A stretch of DNA of 64,000 nucleotides from Alphaproteobacteria bacterium (GCA_030425925.1 JAUHZO010000003.1:124001-188000); one strand, 5' to 3'; shown: positions 36,282-44,845, numbered from the stretch's first letter. Made by a program: numbers and translations. Notes: generated from the sequence alone by a model not told the origin.

Positions 36282-37268
36282 ATGAGCACCGAACGTCTGC
36301 GCTTCGCCATCGAGACCGGCGGCCTGCCGCTGCCCGACACGGGCCGCGTGGCCTGGTTCGGCGCGCCGCAGGACGCGGCGCTGCCCGCCGGTCCGGACTG
36401 GCAGGTGATCCACAGCTTCCGCCCCGACCATGACGCCTGGGCGCGGCGCGGTGTGTCCGTGTCGCCCGATCCGGAAGGGCTTTACCAGGCCGCGATCGTC
36501 ACCCTGCCCCGCGCCCGCGATCTGGCCGAGGCCCGGATCGCTGCCGCCTGCGCCGCCGCCCCGGGCGGGCTGATCGTCGTCGAGGGGGCCAAGACCGACG
36601 GGATCGAAGCCATCGCCCGGGCCCTGCGCGCCCGCGTTCCGCTGGACGGGCAGGTGTCGAAGGCCCATGGCAAATGCCTGTGGTTCCGCGCCGGCGACGC
36701 GCTGGCGGACTGGGCGCGCCCGGAGCTTTACCGCAATGCCGAGGGCGTCATGGTGGCCCCGGGCGTCTTTTCCGCCGATGCCGCCGACCCGGCCTCGCGC
36801 GCGCTGGCCGAGGCGCTGCCCGCCGTGCTCAAGGGCCATGTGGCCGACCTGGGTGCCGGTTGGGGTTGGCTGGCCCGCGCCGCGCTGCGCTGCGCGGGCG
36901 TCAGATCCCTGCACCTGGTCGAAGCCGACCGCCCCGCACTGACCGCCGCACGGGAAAACATCGACGATCCCCGCGCCGCCTTTCACTGGGCCGACGCGCT
37001 GGACTGGGAACCGCCGGTGCTGTTCGACCACGTCATCATGAACCCGCCGTTCCATGACGGCCGCAAGGGGGATCCGGAAATCGGCCGGTCCTTCATCGCC
37101 GCTGCCGCGCGCATCCTTGCCCCGAATGGCACGCTGTGGCTTGTCGCCAACCGGCACCTGCCTTACGAGACCGCGCTGGCCCGGCATTTCCGCGAGGTCG
37201 AAGAGCGCCCCGGCCCGTCGCGGTTCAAGATCCTGCGGGCCGCCCGCCCCGCTCGCCACCGGCGCTGA
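36282..37268 (+). CDS. RsmC-like rRNA guanine-N2 methyltransferase
   Basis: A 328-residue protein with an N-terminal degenerate methyltransferase-like domain and a C-terminal SAM domain, as in RsmC (16S m2G1207) and RlmG. SAM motif I is GHVADLGAGWGWLARAALR near residue 190, and the catalytic N-P-P-F is DHVIMNPPFHDGRKGDPEIG, typical for base-amino methylation. Which rRNA base is modified is inferred only from the family. It follows clpS by 36 bases. Confidence 0.85.
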   Translation: MSTERLRFAIETGGLPLPDTGRVAWFGAPQDAALPAGPDWQVIHSFRPDHDAWARRGVSVSPDPEGLYQAAIVTLPRARDLAEARIAAACAAAPGGLIVVEGAKTDGIEAIARALRARVPLDGQVSKAHGKCLWFRAGDALADWARPELYRNAEGVMVAPGVFSADAADPASRALAEALPAVLKGHVADLGAGWGWLARAALRCAGVRSLHLVEADRPALTAARENIDDPRAAFHWADALDWEPPVLFDHVIMNPPFHDGRKGDPEIGRSFIAAAARILAPNGTLWLVANRHLPYETALARHFREVEERPGPSRFKILRAARPARHRR

Positions 37269-37306
37269 TCCGCGCTAGGCTTGACCGCGTCAGACAAGAG
37301 GACCGC

Positions 37307-38107
37307 ATGGGATTTTCCATCGAAGGCAAGACCGCCATCATCACCGGGGCCGCCAATGGCGTGGGCCTGGCCATCGCGCGGCATTTTGCCGACAAGGGGG
37401 CCAACGTGATGATGGCCGACATGGACGAGGCACAGCTGGTCAAGGAGGTCGGCGAAACCGCCGATGACAGCAACATCCGCTTTTACGCCGGCGATCTGCG
37501 CGAACGGCTGACCGTGGCAAACCTGCTGTCGGCCACGCTGGACGCGTTCGACCGGGTGGACATCCTGATCAACGGCTCGCGCCAGATGGCGGTGTCGGAC
37601 CCGCTGGACCTGGACGACGATTCCGTCGAGCAGATGCTGTCGCAGAACATGCTGACGGCGCTACGGATGAGCCAGCTGGTCGCCCGGCGGATGATCCGGC
37701 AGGCCGAAGATCAGGACGAAGGCCAGGTGGGTGCCATCGTCAACCTGTCCTCGATCGCCGCCCGGCGCACGCATCCCTCGCTTCTGGGCTATTCGGTGTC
37801 CTGCGCGGCGCTCGACCAGATGACCCGCTCCCTGGCCGTGGCGCTGGCACCCGAACGCATCCGGGTGAACGCGGTGGCCTTCGGCTCTGTCATGTCGGCC
37901 AGCCTCAAGGACACGCTGCGCGAGAATCGCGGCTTTCGCGAGGATATCGAGGATCACACCCCGCTGGGCCGCATCGCCGCGCCGCGCGAACTGGCCGAGG
38001 CCGTGCAGTTCCTGTCCTGCGACGGGGCGGGTTTTGTCACCGGGCAGATCATCACCGTGGATGGCGGGCGCACCCTGCTCGACCCGGTCGCCGCCCCGGC
38101 CCATTGA
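37307..38107 (+). CDS. SDR-family protein with Lys-to-Cys change in the catalytic motif
   Basis: A 266-residue short-chain dehydrogenase/reductase fold. The cofactor motif TGAANGVG begins at Thr13, the catalytic Ser is in AIVNLSSIAARR (148/149), and the Tyr is Tyr162 in LLGYSVSCAALDQM. The position of the invariant catalytic Lys (Y-x-x-x-K) is Cys166, encoded by TGC, and N-N-A-G is replaced by ILINGSRQM. The protein is otherwise complete, with the C-terminal GRIAAPRELAEAVQFL and GQIITVDGGRTL. It may have lost oxidoreductase activity. Flanked by the RsmC-like gene and a membrane protein gene. Confidence 0.88.
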   Translation: MGFSIEGKTAIITGAANGVGLAIARHFADKGANVMMADMDEAQLVKEVGETADDSNIRFYAGDLRERLTVANLLSATLDAFDRVDILINGSRQMAVSDPLDLDDDSVEQMLSQNMLTALRMSQLVARRMIRQAEDQDEGQVGAIVNLSSIAARRTHPSLLGYSVSCAALDQMTRSLAVALAPERIRVNAVAFGSVMSASLKDTLRENRGFREDIEDHTPLGRIAAPRELAEAVQFLSCDGAGFVTGQIITVDGGRTLLDPVAAPAH

Positions 38108-38119
38108 CAGGAGAGCGCG

Positions 38120-38800
38120 ATGGCAACGGACAAGACTCCCGGCAGCGGCCTGCAGGCGGTGATCACCACCGTCTTTGCCTTCCTGATCCTGGCCATGATC
38201 GCAGGCTTTGCCGAAGTGCAGTGGCGCATGGGCTGGGACCAGGCGGGCCTGTTTCCCGAACGCCCTGCCGTGGCGCTGACCCTGCTGATGTTCGGCCTGC
38301 CCATCGCCCTTTACGGCTACTGGCTGGTGGGCCGCTTCCTGCGCTTTGTCCCCGCGCACGAGGCAGCCTTTCCCCGCTTTGCCCTGACCCGGTTCGAGAC
38401 CCCGCAACTGGACCGTCTGTGGCAATGGCATTCGCTGGCGCTGATCTGCGTCTTGCCGGTGATCGGCTTTGCCTGGGCCTGGCATGAATTCTGCACCGAC
38501 GGGCAGGCCTGGCTGAACGACGGCAGCCACACGCAGGTCAGCCCGTGGGAGATGCTGGAAAGCTGCGGCCTGATGGCCGACTGGAACCAGTGCCGCTTTG
38601 GCAACCTGACGGCGGCGCAACAGCCCGGCAGCACCGAAAACGGCGTGTCCTTCGTGCCGTTCTGGTTCAGCGTGGTCTGGGCCGGCGGGCTCAGCGCGCT
38701 GGTCCTGGGGCAGGTGCTGGCCTGCCTCGTGCGCTTTGCCCGCCGCCTCGGGGCCGAACCGCCGAAACGCCGCGTTGCCCTCGGCCCGCTGGGCCGCTAG
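38120..38800 (+). CDS. Multi-span membrane protein, hypothetical
   Basis: A 226-residue membrane protein with four likely spans (about residues 14-32, 46-66, 103-120 and 180-205). A soluble loop between spans three and four has three cysteines (EFCTDG, ESCGLMADWNQC). I cannot assign a function. GGAG precedes the ATG, and it sits 12 bases after the SDR gene and 29 bases before hemF, so the three may be one transcript. Confidence 0.75.
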   Translation: MATDKTPGSGLQAVITTVFAFLILAMIAGFAEVQWRMGWDQAGLFPERPAVALTLLMFGLPIALYGYWLVGRFLRFVPAHEAAFPRFALTRFETPQLDRLWQWHSLALICVLPVIGFAWAWHEFCTDGQAWLNDGSHTQVSPWEMLESCGLMADWNQCRFGNLTAAQQPGSTENGVSFVPFWFSVVWAGGLSALVLGQVLACLVRFARRLGAEPPKRRVALGPLGR

Positions 38801-38829
38801 CGTCGCTGTCAAGACGAAAGGACAGCGAC

Positions 38830-39720
38830 ATGACAGACATGCTTGACAGCGAACGCCACCGCGCCGCCTCCTGGTTCCGGCAGTTGCGCGACGAGATCGT
38901 GGCCGCCTTCGAGGCGCTGGAAGACAGCCATTCCGAAGGCCCCTTTGCCGAGGCAGGCCCCGGCCGGTTCGAGGTGACCGAAACCACGCGCCAGTCCGAG
39001 GATGGATCGGACGCGGGCGGCGGGCTGATGAGCGTGATGCGCGGCGGGCGGGTGTTTGAAAAGGTGGGTGTGAACGTCTCCACGGTCTACGGCCAGCTGG
39101 GCGAGGCGGCGCAGAAGGCGATGGCCGCGCGCGGCGTGCCCGGCATGGACAGCGATCCGCGGTTCTGGGCCTCGGGCATCAGCCTCGTGGCGCACATGCA
39201 GAACCCGCATTGCCCGGCGGTGCACATGAACACCCGCATGTTCTGGACACCCCATGCCTGGTGGTTCGGCGGCGGCTCGGACCTGAACCCCTGCCTCGAA
39301 TACGCCGAGGACACCGCCCATTTCCACGCCCGGCAAGAAGCGCATCTCGCCCCCCATGGCGCAGAGTGGTACCCCAGGCTCAAGGCCTGGGCGGACGAGT
39401 ATTTCTACATCCCCCACCGCAAGCGCGCCCGCGGCGTGGGCGGCATCTTCATGGACGACCAGAATTCCGGCGACTGGGAGGCGGATTTCGCCCTGACGCA
39501 GGATATCGGCCGCGCCTTCCTGCCCGCCTTCGTGCCGCTGGTGGAAAAACGCCGCGTCCAGGCCTTCACCGAGGCCGACAAGGAGGCGCAGCTGATCCAT
39601 CGCGGGCTCTACGCGGAGTACAACCTCGTCTACGACCGCGGCACCAAGTTCGGCCTCGCCACCGGCCATGACGCGAACGCCGTGCTCATGAGCCTGCCGC
39701 CGCTGGCCAAGTGGGTCTGA
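38830..39720 (+). CDS. hemF: Oxygen-dependent coproporphyrinogen III oxidase
   Basis: Converts coproporphyrinogen III to protoporphyrinogen IX using O2. The 296-residue protein shows the usual GGGLMSVMRGGRVFEKVGVN, NPHCPAVHMNTRMFWTPHAW, WWFGGGSDLNPCLEYAEDTA, and FIPHRKRARGVGGIFMDDQN-like sequence (here FYIPHRKRARGVGGIFMDD), plus VYDRGTKFGLATGHDANAVL. Start at 38830 with AAAGGACAGCGAC just upstream. Its need for O2 fits an aerobic lifestyle. Confidence 0.97.
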   Translation: MTDMLDSERHRAASWFRQLRDEIVAAFEALEDSHSEGPFAEAGPGRFEVTETTRQSEDGSDAGGGLMSVMRGGRVFEKVGVNVSTVYGQLGEAAQKAMAARGVPGMDSDPRFWASGISLVAHMQNPHCPAVHMNTRMFWTPHAWWFGGGSDLNPCLEYAEDTAHFHARQEAHLAPHGAEWYPRLKAWADEYFYIPHRKRARGVGGIFMDDQNSGDWEADFALTQDIGRAFLPAFVPLVEKRRVQAFTEADKEAQLIHRGLYAEYNLVYDRGTKFGLATGHDANAVLMSLPPLAKWV

Positions 39721-40013
39721 GCCACGCCGGACCCCCGCAGCGCCTGTTTCCCGGAGCCGTCCGTCGCGGATGCCGGACAGGGCCGGGGCGGGGTCCGGGG
39801 CAAGGATGCGCAGCACCGCCCGCAGGGCGGCCTGTCCTTGCGGCGGACCTCGCCCCGGTCCAGGCATCTGCCGCGACGGGGGGGCTGCGGGAGACAGGCG
39901 CGGGCCTGTTTCCTGGTGAGTTCCAGAAGCGTTCCCGCGTTTCGCGCCGAAACGCGACTGCGGGATGGCGGGCGGGGCGATACGCGGGCCATGGCCCGCG
40001 GGAGCGCCGGACG
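39721..40013. other. Convergent intergenic spacer with repeats
   Basis: A 293-base gap between hemF and the leftward pseudouridine synthase. It holds a GC-rich hairpin region (CCGCCCGCAGGGCGG near 39818) and repeat B copy 2 at 39958-40009. No protein-like frame was found. Confidence 0.6.
39958..40009. repeat. Intergenic repeat B, copy 2
   Basis: Identical to the 28094-28145 element except for one base. Its centre is the perfect 18-base palindrome CGCGGGCCATGGCCCGCG (39983-40000), which can form an eight- or nine-pair hairpin. It ends five bases before the stop of the leftward gene at 40014, as copy 1 does relative to its leftward neighbour. Confidence 0.78.
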
Positions 40014-40568
40014 TCATCCCGGCCAGATCTTTCGCCACTGTCCGCTGTCCAGCCCGTCAAGGCTCCAGTCGCCCACCGACCAGCGCACCAGACGCAGGCA
40101 GGGCAGGCCCACATGGGCCACCATGCGCCGCACCTGGCGGTTGCGTCCCTCGGTGATCGTCAGTTCCAGCCAGGCATCCGGCACCGTCTTGCGGAACCGC
40201 ACCGGCGGGTCGCGCGGCCAGAGCGTGGGCGGATCGATCTGCCGCGCCTGTGCGGGCCGGGTCAGGCCGTCCTTCAGCACCACACCCCGCCGCAACGCGT
40301 CCAGCGCCTCGGTCCCCGGCACGCCTTCCACCTGCACCAGGTAGGTCTTGGGCTTTCTGTATTTCGGCGAGGCGATGCGCGCCTGCAACCGCCCGTCATC
40401 GGTCAGCACCAACAGCCCCTCGCTGTCGCGATCCAGCCGCCCTGCCGGGTAGACCCCCGGCACGTCGATATGGTCCGACAGGGTCGCGCGCGGGCTGTCC
40501 GCGGTGCCCTTGTCGGTGAATTGCGACAGCACGCCGAACGGCTTGTTGAACAGGATCACCTGCGCCAT
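40014..40568 (-). CDS. RluE-like 23S rRNA pseudouridine synthase
   Basis: A 184-residue RsuA/RluB/E/F-family synthase without an S4 domain, as in RluE. Seen: [17 protein letters not shown], the catalytic-Asp motif [20 protein letters not shown] (Asp in GRLDRD), and the C-terminal [20 protein letters not shown]. In E. coli RluE makes pseudouridine 2457 of 23S rRNA; the site here is inferred. Start at 40568 follows the tadA stop by one base, so the two are co-transcribed. Confidence 0.88.
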   Translation of the reverse strand: MAQVILFNKPFGVLSQFTDKGTADSPRATLSDHIDVPGVYPAGRLDRDSEGLLVLTDDGRLQARIASPKYRKPKTYLVQVEGVPGTEALDALRRGVVLKDGLTRPAQARQIDPPTLWPRDPPVRFRKTVPDAWLELTITEGRNRQVRRMVAHVGLPCLRLVRWSVGDWSLDGLDSGQWRKIWPG

Positions 40569-40569
40569 C

Positions 40570-41019
40570 TCAGCGCCGCCCGGCAAAGAAATCGCGCAGC
40601 AGCGCTGCCGATTGCGCCTCGCCGATCCCGTCATAGACCTCTGGCGCGTGGTGACATTGCGGGTGCGCATACACCCGCGCGCCCTGCAACACCCCGCCGG
40701 ATTTCGGATCAGCCGCCCCGAAATAGAGCCGTCTTATCCGCGCAAAGGAAATTGCCGCCGCGCACATCGGGCAGGGCTCCAGCGTGACGTACAGATCATG
40801 TCCGGTCAGGCGTTCCTGGCCCAGGGCGGCGCAGGCCGCGCGGATTGCCAGCATCTCGGCGTGGGCCGTCGGATCACTCCAGGCCCGCGTGCGATTGCCT
40901 GCCTCGGCCACCACGTCCCCCGCAGCCGACACGATGACAGCCCCCACCGGCACCTCGCCGCGCAGGGCGGCGGCGCGGGCCTGGGCCAGGGCCCGGTCCA
41001 TATGGGTCGCATGGGTCAT
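40570..41019 (-). CDS. tadA: tRNA adenosine(34) deaminase TadA
   Basis: Deaminates the wobble adenosine of tRNA-Arg(ACG) to inosine. The 149-residue cytidine-deaminase-fold protein has the zinc site: [19 protein letters not shown] (His and catalytic Glu) and [20 protein letters not shown] (two Cys), plus [15 protein letters not shown]. The ATG at 41019 gives [20 protein letters not shown]; the ATG at 41001 is the alternative. The frame also opens upstream as far as 41070. Confidence 0.94.
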   Translation of the reverse strand: MTHATHMDRALAQARAAALRGEVPVGAVIVSAAGDVVAEAGNRTRAWSDPTAHAEMLAIRAACAALGQERLTGHDLYVTLEPCPMCAAAISFARIRRLYFGAADPKSGGVLQGARVYAHPQCHHAPEVYDGIGEAQSAALLRDFFAGRR

Positions 41020-41059
41020 GACGCCCTCATACTGCGCCCAAAGCCCGGACCCAAGAGCC

Positions 41060-41731
41060 TCAGAGTGCACCCCGCGGCAGCGATCGCGCCACCTTGCCCA
41101 CCAGATCGCGGTTGAACTCTGCCTGCAGCGCCACGTTCAGCTCCGACGAACGGGCCAGCAAGCGTCTCAGGTCGCCCCCCGGCCACGACAGGTATCGGGC
41201 CCCGGCCTCGATCCGGACCGTTGCGGTGGCCGGCAGATAAGTCAGAAACGCCAGTTCTCTGATAAACAGCGGGACATCCAGCGCGGTCTCGGCCCCGCCC
41301 TTGTCCAGCAGGACCTTCCCTTCCACCACATAGAAAAGCCGGTCGGGCCGCGTTCCGGCCTCCGTCAACACCGTCACCGCGTCCACGCGCTGATCCTGCC
41401 CCGCCCGGTAGAGTCGGCGGAACTGGCCGGGGTTCAGCATCGGAAAATGGCGCGACAGCGCCGCATGGTCGGCAGACATGGACAAGGTGCTGCGCTCGGC
41501 CGGAACCACGCAGATCATCGCCAGATTGGCGCTGGCAAGGATCACGTCTGTGCTGATCGCATCCCAGAGCGGGGCCTCGGCCACGTGGGAGAAACAGGCC
41601 AGATACAGCCCGCTGGCCGCCAGCATCAACAGCCGCAACCACAATTCGTCGCGTGCGAGAAAGCCGAAAAGATCAAAGACAAACGCCAGGTAGACGAACA
41701 GCCCCACGCCCAGACCGATCTGCCAGTCCAT
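41060..41731 (-). CDS. Popeye-like membrane protein with cyclic-nucleotide-binding fold
   Basis: A 223-residue protein with three N-terminal membrane spans (about residues 6-26, 31-49 and 57-77) followed by a cytoplasmic jelly-roll domain resembling Popeye/CRP-type cyclic nucleotide binders: FRRLYRAGQDQRVDAVTVLT, RLFYVVEGKVLLDKGGAE, and PLFIRELAFLTYLPATATVR, where a phosphate-binding cassette would sit. Whether cNMP is bound is unknown. It lies 40 bases upstream of tadA on the same strand. Confidence 0.6.
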   Translation of the reverse strand: MDWQIGLGVGLFVYLAFVFDLFGFLARDELWLRLLMLAASGLYLACFSHVAEAPLWDAISTDVILASANLAMICVVPAERSTLSMSADHAALSRHFPMLNPGQFRRLYRAGQDQRVDAVTVLTEAGTRPDRLFYVVEGKVLLDKGGAETALDVPLFIRELAFLTYLPATATVRIEAGARYLSWPGGDLRRLLARSSELNVALQAEFNRDLVGKVARSLPRGAL

Positions 41732-41844
41732 CTCATGCTGTCCGCACCACCCGCCGGGTCAGCCTACGGGCACCCCGCGTCCAGGCAAGCCGCTTGTTGC
41801 CTTTGCCTCTTCTCTGCGCCAGCGCGTTGGGCTAAAGGCCTGAC

Positions 41845-42639
41845 ATGACGCCTCCCCCTGCCCCTCCACCCGGCGACCGCATCGCCAAGGTCATCGCCCG
41901 CGCCGGCGTCGCCAGCCGCCGCGAGGCCGAACGGCTGATCGAAGCCGGCCGTGTGACGGTCAACGGCGAGGTGGTGGCGCGCGCCGCGCTGAACGTGACG
42001 CCGAATGACAAGGTGGTGGTGGACGGCAAGCCGCTGGATGCGCCGCCCGAGCCGCGTCTGTGGCTTTACCACAAGCCCACCGGTCTGGTGACCACCACCC
42101 GTGACGATCAGGGCCGCCCCACGATCTACGACGACCTGCCCGAGGACATGCCTCGCGTCATGAGCGTCGGGCGGCTTGACCTCAATTCCGAGGGCCTGCT
42201 GCTGCTGACCAATGACGGCGGGATCAAGCGGCGGCTGGAACTTCCGTCGACCGGCTGGCTGCGGCGCTACCGCGTGCGGATCAACGGACGTCCCACCGAC
42301 AGCATGCTGCAGCCGCTGCGCGACGGGATCGAGGTGGACGGGCAGCGCTTTCAGCCGATGCAGGTGGCACTGGACCGCCAGCAGGGCGCAAATGCCTGGC
42401 TGACGGTGGGCCTGCGCGAAGGCAAGAACCGCGAGATTCGCCGCGCCATGTCCGATATCGGTCTGACGGTGAACCGGCTGATTCGGATTTCCTATGGCCC
42501 GTTCCAGCTGGGCCAGCTGAAACCTGGTGCCGTGGAAGAGGTGCGCCGCCGCATCTTGCGCGACCAGCTAGGTCTGGGAGAAACCGACCGTCCCTCCCCC
42601 AAGCCAAAATTGCGCCGCCCGGCGCGACGATCCCGCTAA
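41845..42639 (+). CDS. RluB-like 23S rRNA pseudouridine synthase
   Basis: A 264-residue RsuA-family synthase with an N-terminal S4 RNA-binding domain (RIAKVIARAGVASRREAERL), linker WLYHKPTGLVTTTRDDQGRP, catalytic-Asp motif VMSVGRLDLNSEGLLLLTND, and LREGKNREIRRAMSDIG near the C terminus, then a basic tail. RluB acts on 23S rRNA near 2605 in E. coli; the site here is inferred. Divergent from the Popeye-like gene. A short hairpin (CCCGGC-cct-GCCGGG) follows at about 42657. Confidence 0.88.
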   Translation: MTPPPAPPPGDRIAKVIARAGVASRREAERLIEAGRVTVNGEVVARAALNVTPNDKVVVDGKPLDAPPEPRLWLYHKPTGLVTTTRDDQGRPTIYDDLPEDMPRVMSVGRLDLNSEGLLLLTNDGGIKRRLELPSTGWLRRYRVRINGRPTDSMLQPLRDGIEVDGQRFQPMQVALDRQQGANAWLTVGLREGKNREIRRAMSDIGLTVNRLIRISYGPFQLGQLKPGAVEEVRRRILRDQLGLGETDRPSPKPKLRRPARRSR

Positions 42640-42744
42640 GGTGGCGCGAACTGTTCCCGGCCCTGCCGGGCAGCGGTTAACCTTTCCTATTTTTTCCCGC
42701 GACTTGCCCCGTTTTCGCCCGGATTGGCGCTCATTCAGGTAGGC

Positions 42745-42939
42745 ATGATATCCATTATAGCCATAGCGGTACTCGTCCTGTCCTGCGCACTTGTGCTTTC
42801 GAGCCTGCGCATGGTGGCCCGTGACACCTGTCAGACGCTGTACGAAGCGGCGCTGAGGGCACACCAGTCCGGCGTGCTGATCCAGCGCACGGCCTTTGCC
42901 TCGCTGTGGCTGATGATCTTCACCCTGAGCTATGTCTGA
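42745..42939 (+). CDS. Small membrane protein at the head of the XpaC/TelA locus
   Basis: A 64-residue protein beginning MISIIAIAVLVLSCALVLSS with an N-terminal membrane span, a short charged middle (MVARDTCQTLYEAALRAHQS) and a second span (FASLWLMIFTLSYV). The ATG at 42745 has AGGTAGG upstream; a TTG at 42724 is the longer option. It lies ten bases before the XpaC-like gene, so co-expression is likely. No family recognised. Confidence 0.6.
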   Translation: MISIIAIAVLVLSCALVLSSLRMVARDTCQTLYEAALRAHQSGVLIQRTAFASLWLMIFTLSYV

Positions 42940-42948
42940 GGCCGGGCC

Positions 42949-43788
42949 ATGGTAAAGTCGCTTGTCACCGTCAAGACTGCAGAAGACAGCGAAGACAACG
43001 GGCTGAACGTGTTGTTCCTGGCCGCGTTCCCGCTGGTGCTGTACCTTTTCCAGGGCTCGTCCGTCAGCGTCTTTACCGCGGTGCTGGAACTGCTGCTGCT
43101 GGCCTTTGCCCTGATCCTGATCGCCCAGGGCCGAAAGTACCAGGCCGAATACGAGGCGGCGAAAACGGCGATGCGCCCGGGTTTTCCGCGCAAGGTCTGC
43201 GGGTCGATTCTGATCGGTCTGATGGTCCTGATCCTTGCGGGGCACCACTTCGTGTCGCTGCACCTGCCGCTGCTGATGGGCGTGATCGCCACGACGCTCA
43301 GCATTTCGGCCTTCGGCATCGATCCGATGCGGGACAAGGAAGGGCCCGAACCCGGCACCGCACCGGCAGAAACGACGCCCGCCACCGATGGCTTTGTCGA
43401 TGAGGCCGAGGCGCGCCTGCAGGAGATCGCCGACCGCGTCGCCATGCTGCAGGACCCGGAACTGACCCGGCGCACGGCGGCCGCGCGGGACATGGTTCTG
43501 CGCCTGGTGCGCGCGATGGACCGCAAGGGCAAGGGCGCGCGCCGCGTGTTGCAGAAACCCGTCACGAAATTCGCCGAGATCCTGTCGCTCGAGGTGGACC
43601 GGCTGGAGGCGGACTGGTCCGGTGAAAAGGCCTGCTTTGCGCGCCGCCGTTTTGTGGCCAAGCTGCAGGTTCTGGCCGAGAGTTTCGAGACCCATGCCCG
43701 CAAACGCTCGACCCGCGGCGGGCGCGATGCGTTCGACTTCGAAGCCGACCTGTTGCTGGACCGGATGCAGACCGAATCCGCGGCATGA
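42949..43788 (+). CDS. XpaC-like membrane protein A
   Basis: A 279-residue protein with three or four N-terminal membrane spans (residues 18-60 and 83-120) then a charged helical cytoplasmic domain. It shares topology and the marker SAFGIDPMRDKEG with the downstream protein (GAFGIDPLRDKG), and so looks like a diverged paralog of the XpaC (5-bromo-4-chloroindolyl phosphate hydrolysis) family. The soluble part (DEAEARLQEIADRVAMLQDP) is helix-rich. XpaC family members are commonly found with TelA, as xpaC-yaaN in Bacillus subtilis. The biochemical activity is not established. Confidence 0.6.
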   Translation: MVKSLVTVKTAEDSEDNGLNVLFLAAFPLVLYLFQGSSVSVFTAVLELLLLAFALILIAQGRKYQAEYEAAKTAMRPGFPRKVCGSILIGLMVLILAGHHFVSLHLPLLMGVIATTLSISAFGIDPMRDKEGPEPGTAPAETTPATDGFVDEAEARLQEIADRVAMLQDPELTRRTAAARDMVLRLVRAMDRKGKGARRVLQKPVTKFAEILSLEVDRLEADWSGEKACFARRRFVAKLQVLAESFETHARKRSTRGGRDAFDFEADLLLDRMQTESAA

Positions 43789-43870
43789 CGCGGCTGCAGC
43801 ACGGTTCCCCCTAGCAAGCGCAGCATTTTACCCCTAAGTTCTGCCCAAGGACGCGAAAGCGGGGGTAACG

Positions 43871-43960
43871 ATGTCTGGAAACGCCTTGCAAAAGGTGACG
43901 TACGTTCTTTTGATCGTGCTCCTCTTCGGCGTCACGACCGGCTGGATCGGGGGGCTCTGA
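43871..43960 (+). CDS. 29-residue membrane peptide
   Basis: A short frame between the two XpaC-like genes: MSGNALQKVTYVLLIVLLFG followed by VTTGWIGGL and a TGA three bases before the next ATG. It has one clean membrane span with a small polar N terminus, a GGGGGT stretch upstream of the ATG, and fits the tight gene spacing. Supported by context and composition only; no homology test was possible. Confidence 0.45.
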   Translation: MSGNALQKVTYVLLIVLLFGVTTGWIGGL

Positions 43961-43963
43961 TCC

Positions 43964-44845
43964 ATGGCACGGCGGTTTGGCGGAAAATTCAGCCCGGACG
44001 GCAATGCCACCCCGGTCGACGACCGGCCCGCCTATCAGGGGGCCCGGGTGGCCCCGGCGGGCGCACGCTCCAACGTGTTGTTCGTGCCGCCCGTGGTTCT
44101 GGCCTTCCTGTCGATCAATGACGGGGCCGTGGGCCTTGTCACCGGGCTGAGCGGCGCTGCCGCGCTGCTTCTGGGCGCCTGGCTGCTGCGCGAGGGGCTG
44201 ACCGCCGAAGCCGCTTATCACGAGCGCAAGGTCGCGCGCCGCCCGGGCCTGCCGCGCAAGATCCTTGCCGCCGCGCTTTGCGGCATCGGCACCGCCATTG
44301 CCGCCTGGAGGGTCGAGCCGGGCCTCGTGGCCCCGCTGCTGTTTGGCGGCGCGGCAGGTGTGCTGCATCTGGGCGCGTTCGGCATCGACCCGCTCAGGGA
44401 CAAGGGCATGGAAGGCATCGACGCCTTCCAGCAGGACCGCGTGGCACGCGCCGTGACCGAGGCCGAGGCTCATCTGGCCGCCATGGCCGACGCGGTGAAA
44501 CGTGCCGGCGACCGGCAGGTCGAGGCGCGGGTGGAACGCTTTCAGATCAAGGTGCGCGAAATGATCCGCACCGTCGAGGAAGACCCGCGCGACCTGACGG
44601 CGGCCAGGAAATATCTGGGCGTCTACCTGATGGGCGCGCGCGATGCCGCGGTGAAATTCTCGGATGTGTTCGCCCGTTCGCAGGATCGCGGGGCGCGGTC
44701 GGATTTCATGATGCTGCTTACCGATCTCGAGGAAAGCTTCGACAAGAAGACGGAAAAGCTGCTGCTCGACAACAATGCCGATCTCAGCATCGAGATCGAC
44801 GTGCTGCGTGACCGTCTGCAGCGCGAAGGTGTGCGTCTGGATTAA
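43964..44845 (+). CDS. XpaC-family protein B
   Basis: A 293-residue protein of the XpaC (5-bromo-4-chloroindolyl phosphate hydrolysis) type: basic N terminus, two hydrophobic hairpins (VLFVPPVVLAFLSI and AVGLVTGLSGAAALLLGAWL; then LAAALCGIGTAIAAW and LVAPLLFGGAAGVLHLGAFG), and a long helical cytoplasmic domain ending LLTDLEESFDKKTEKLLLDN. The gene is followed 24 bases later by telA, the usual XpaC partner. It is probably a membrane-bound scaffold or coupling protein; enzyme activity is doubtful. Confidence 0.75.
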   Translation: MARRFGGKFSPDGNATPVDDRPAYQGARVAPAGARSNVLFVPPVVLAFLSINDGAVGLVTGLSGAAALLLGAWLLREGLTAEAAYHERKVARRPGLPRKILAAALCGIGTAIAAWRVEPGLVAPLLFGGAAGVLHLGAFGIDPLRDKGMEGIDAFQQDRVARAVTEAEAHLAAMADAVKRAGDRQVEARVERFQIKVREMIRTVEEDPRDLTAARKYLGVYLMGARDAAVKFSDVFARSQDRGARSDFMMLLTDLEESFDKKTEKLLLDNNADLSIEIDVLRDRLQREGVRLD

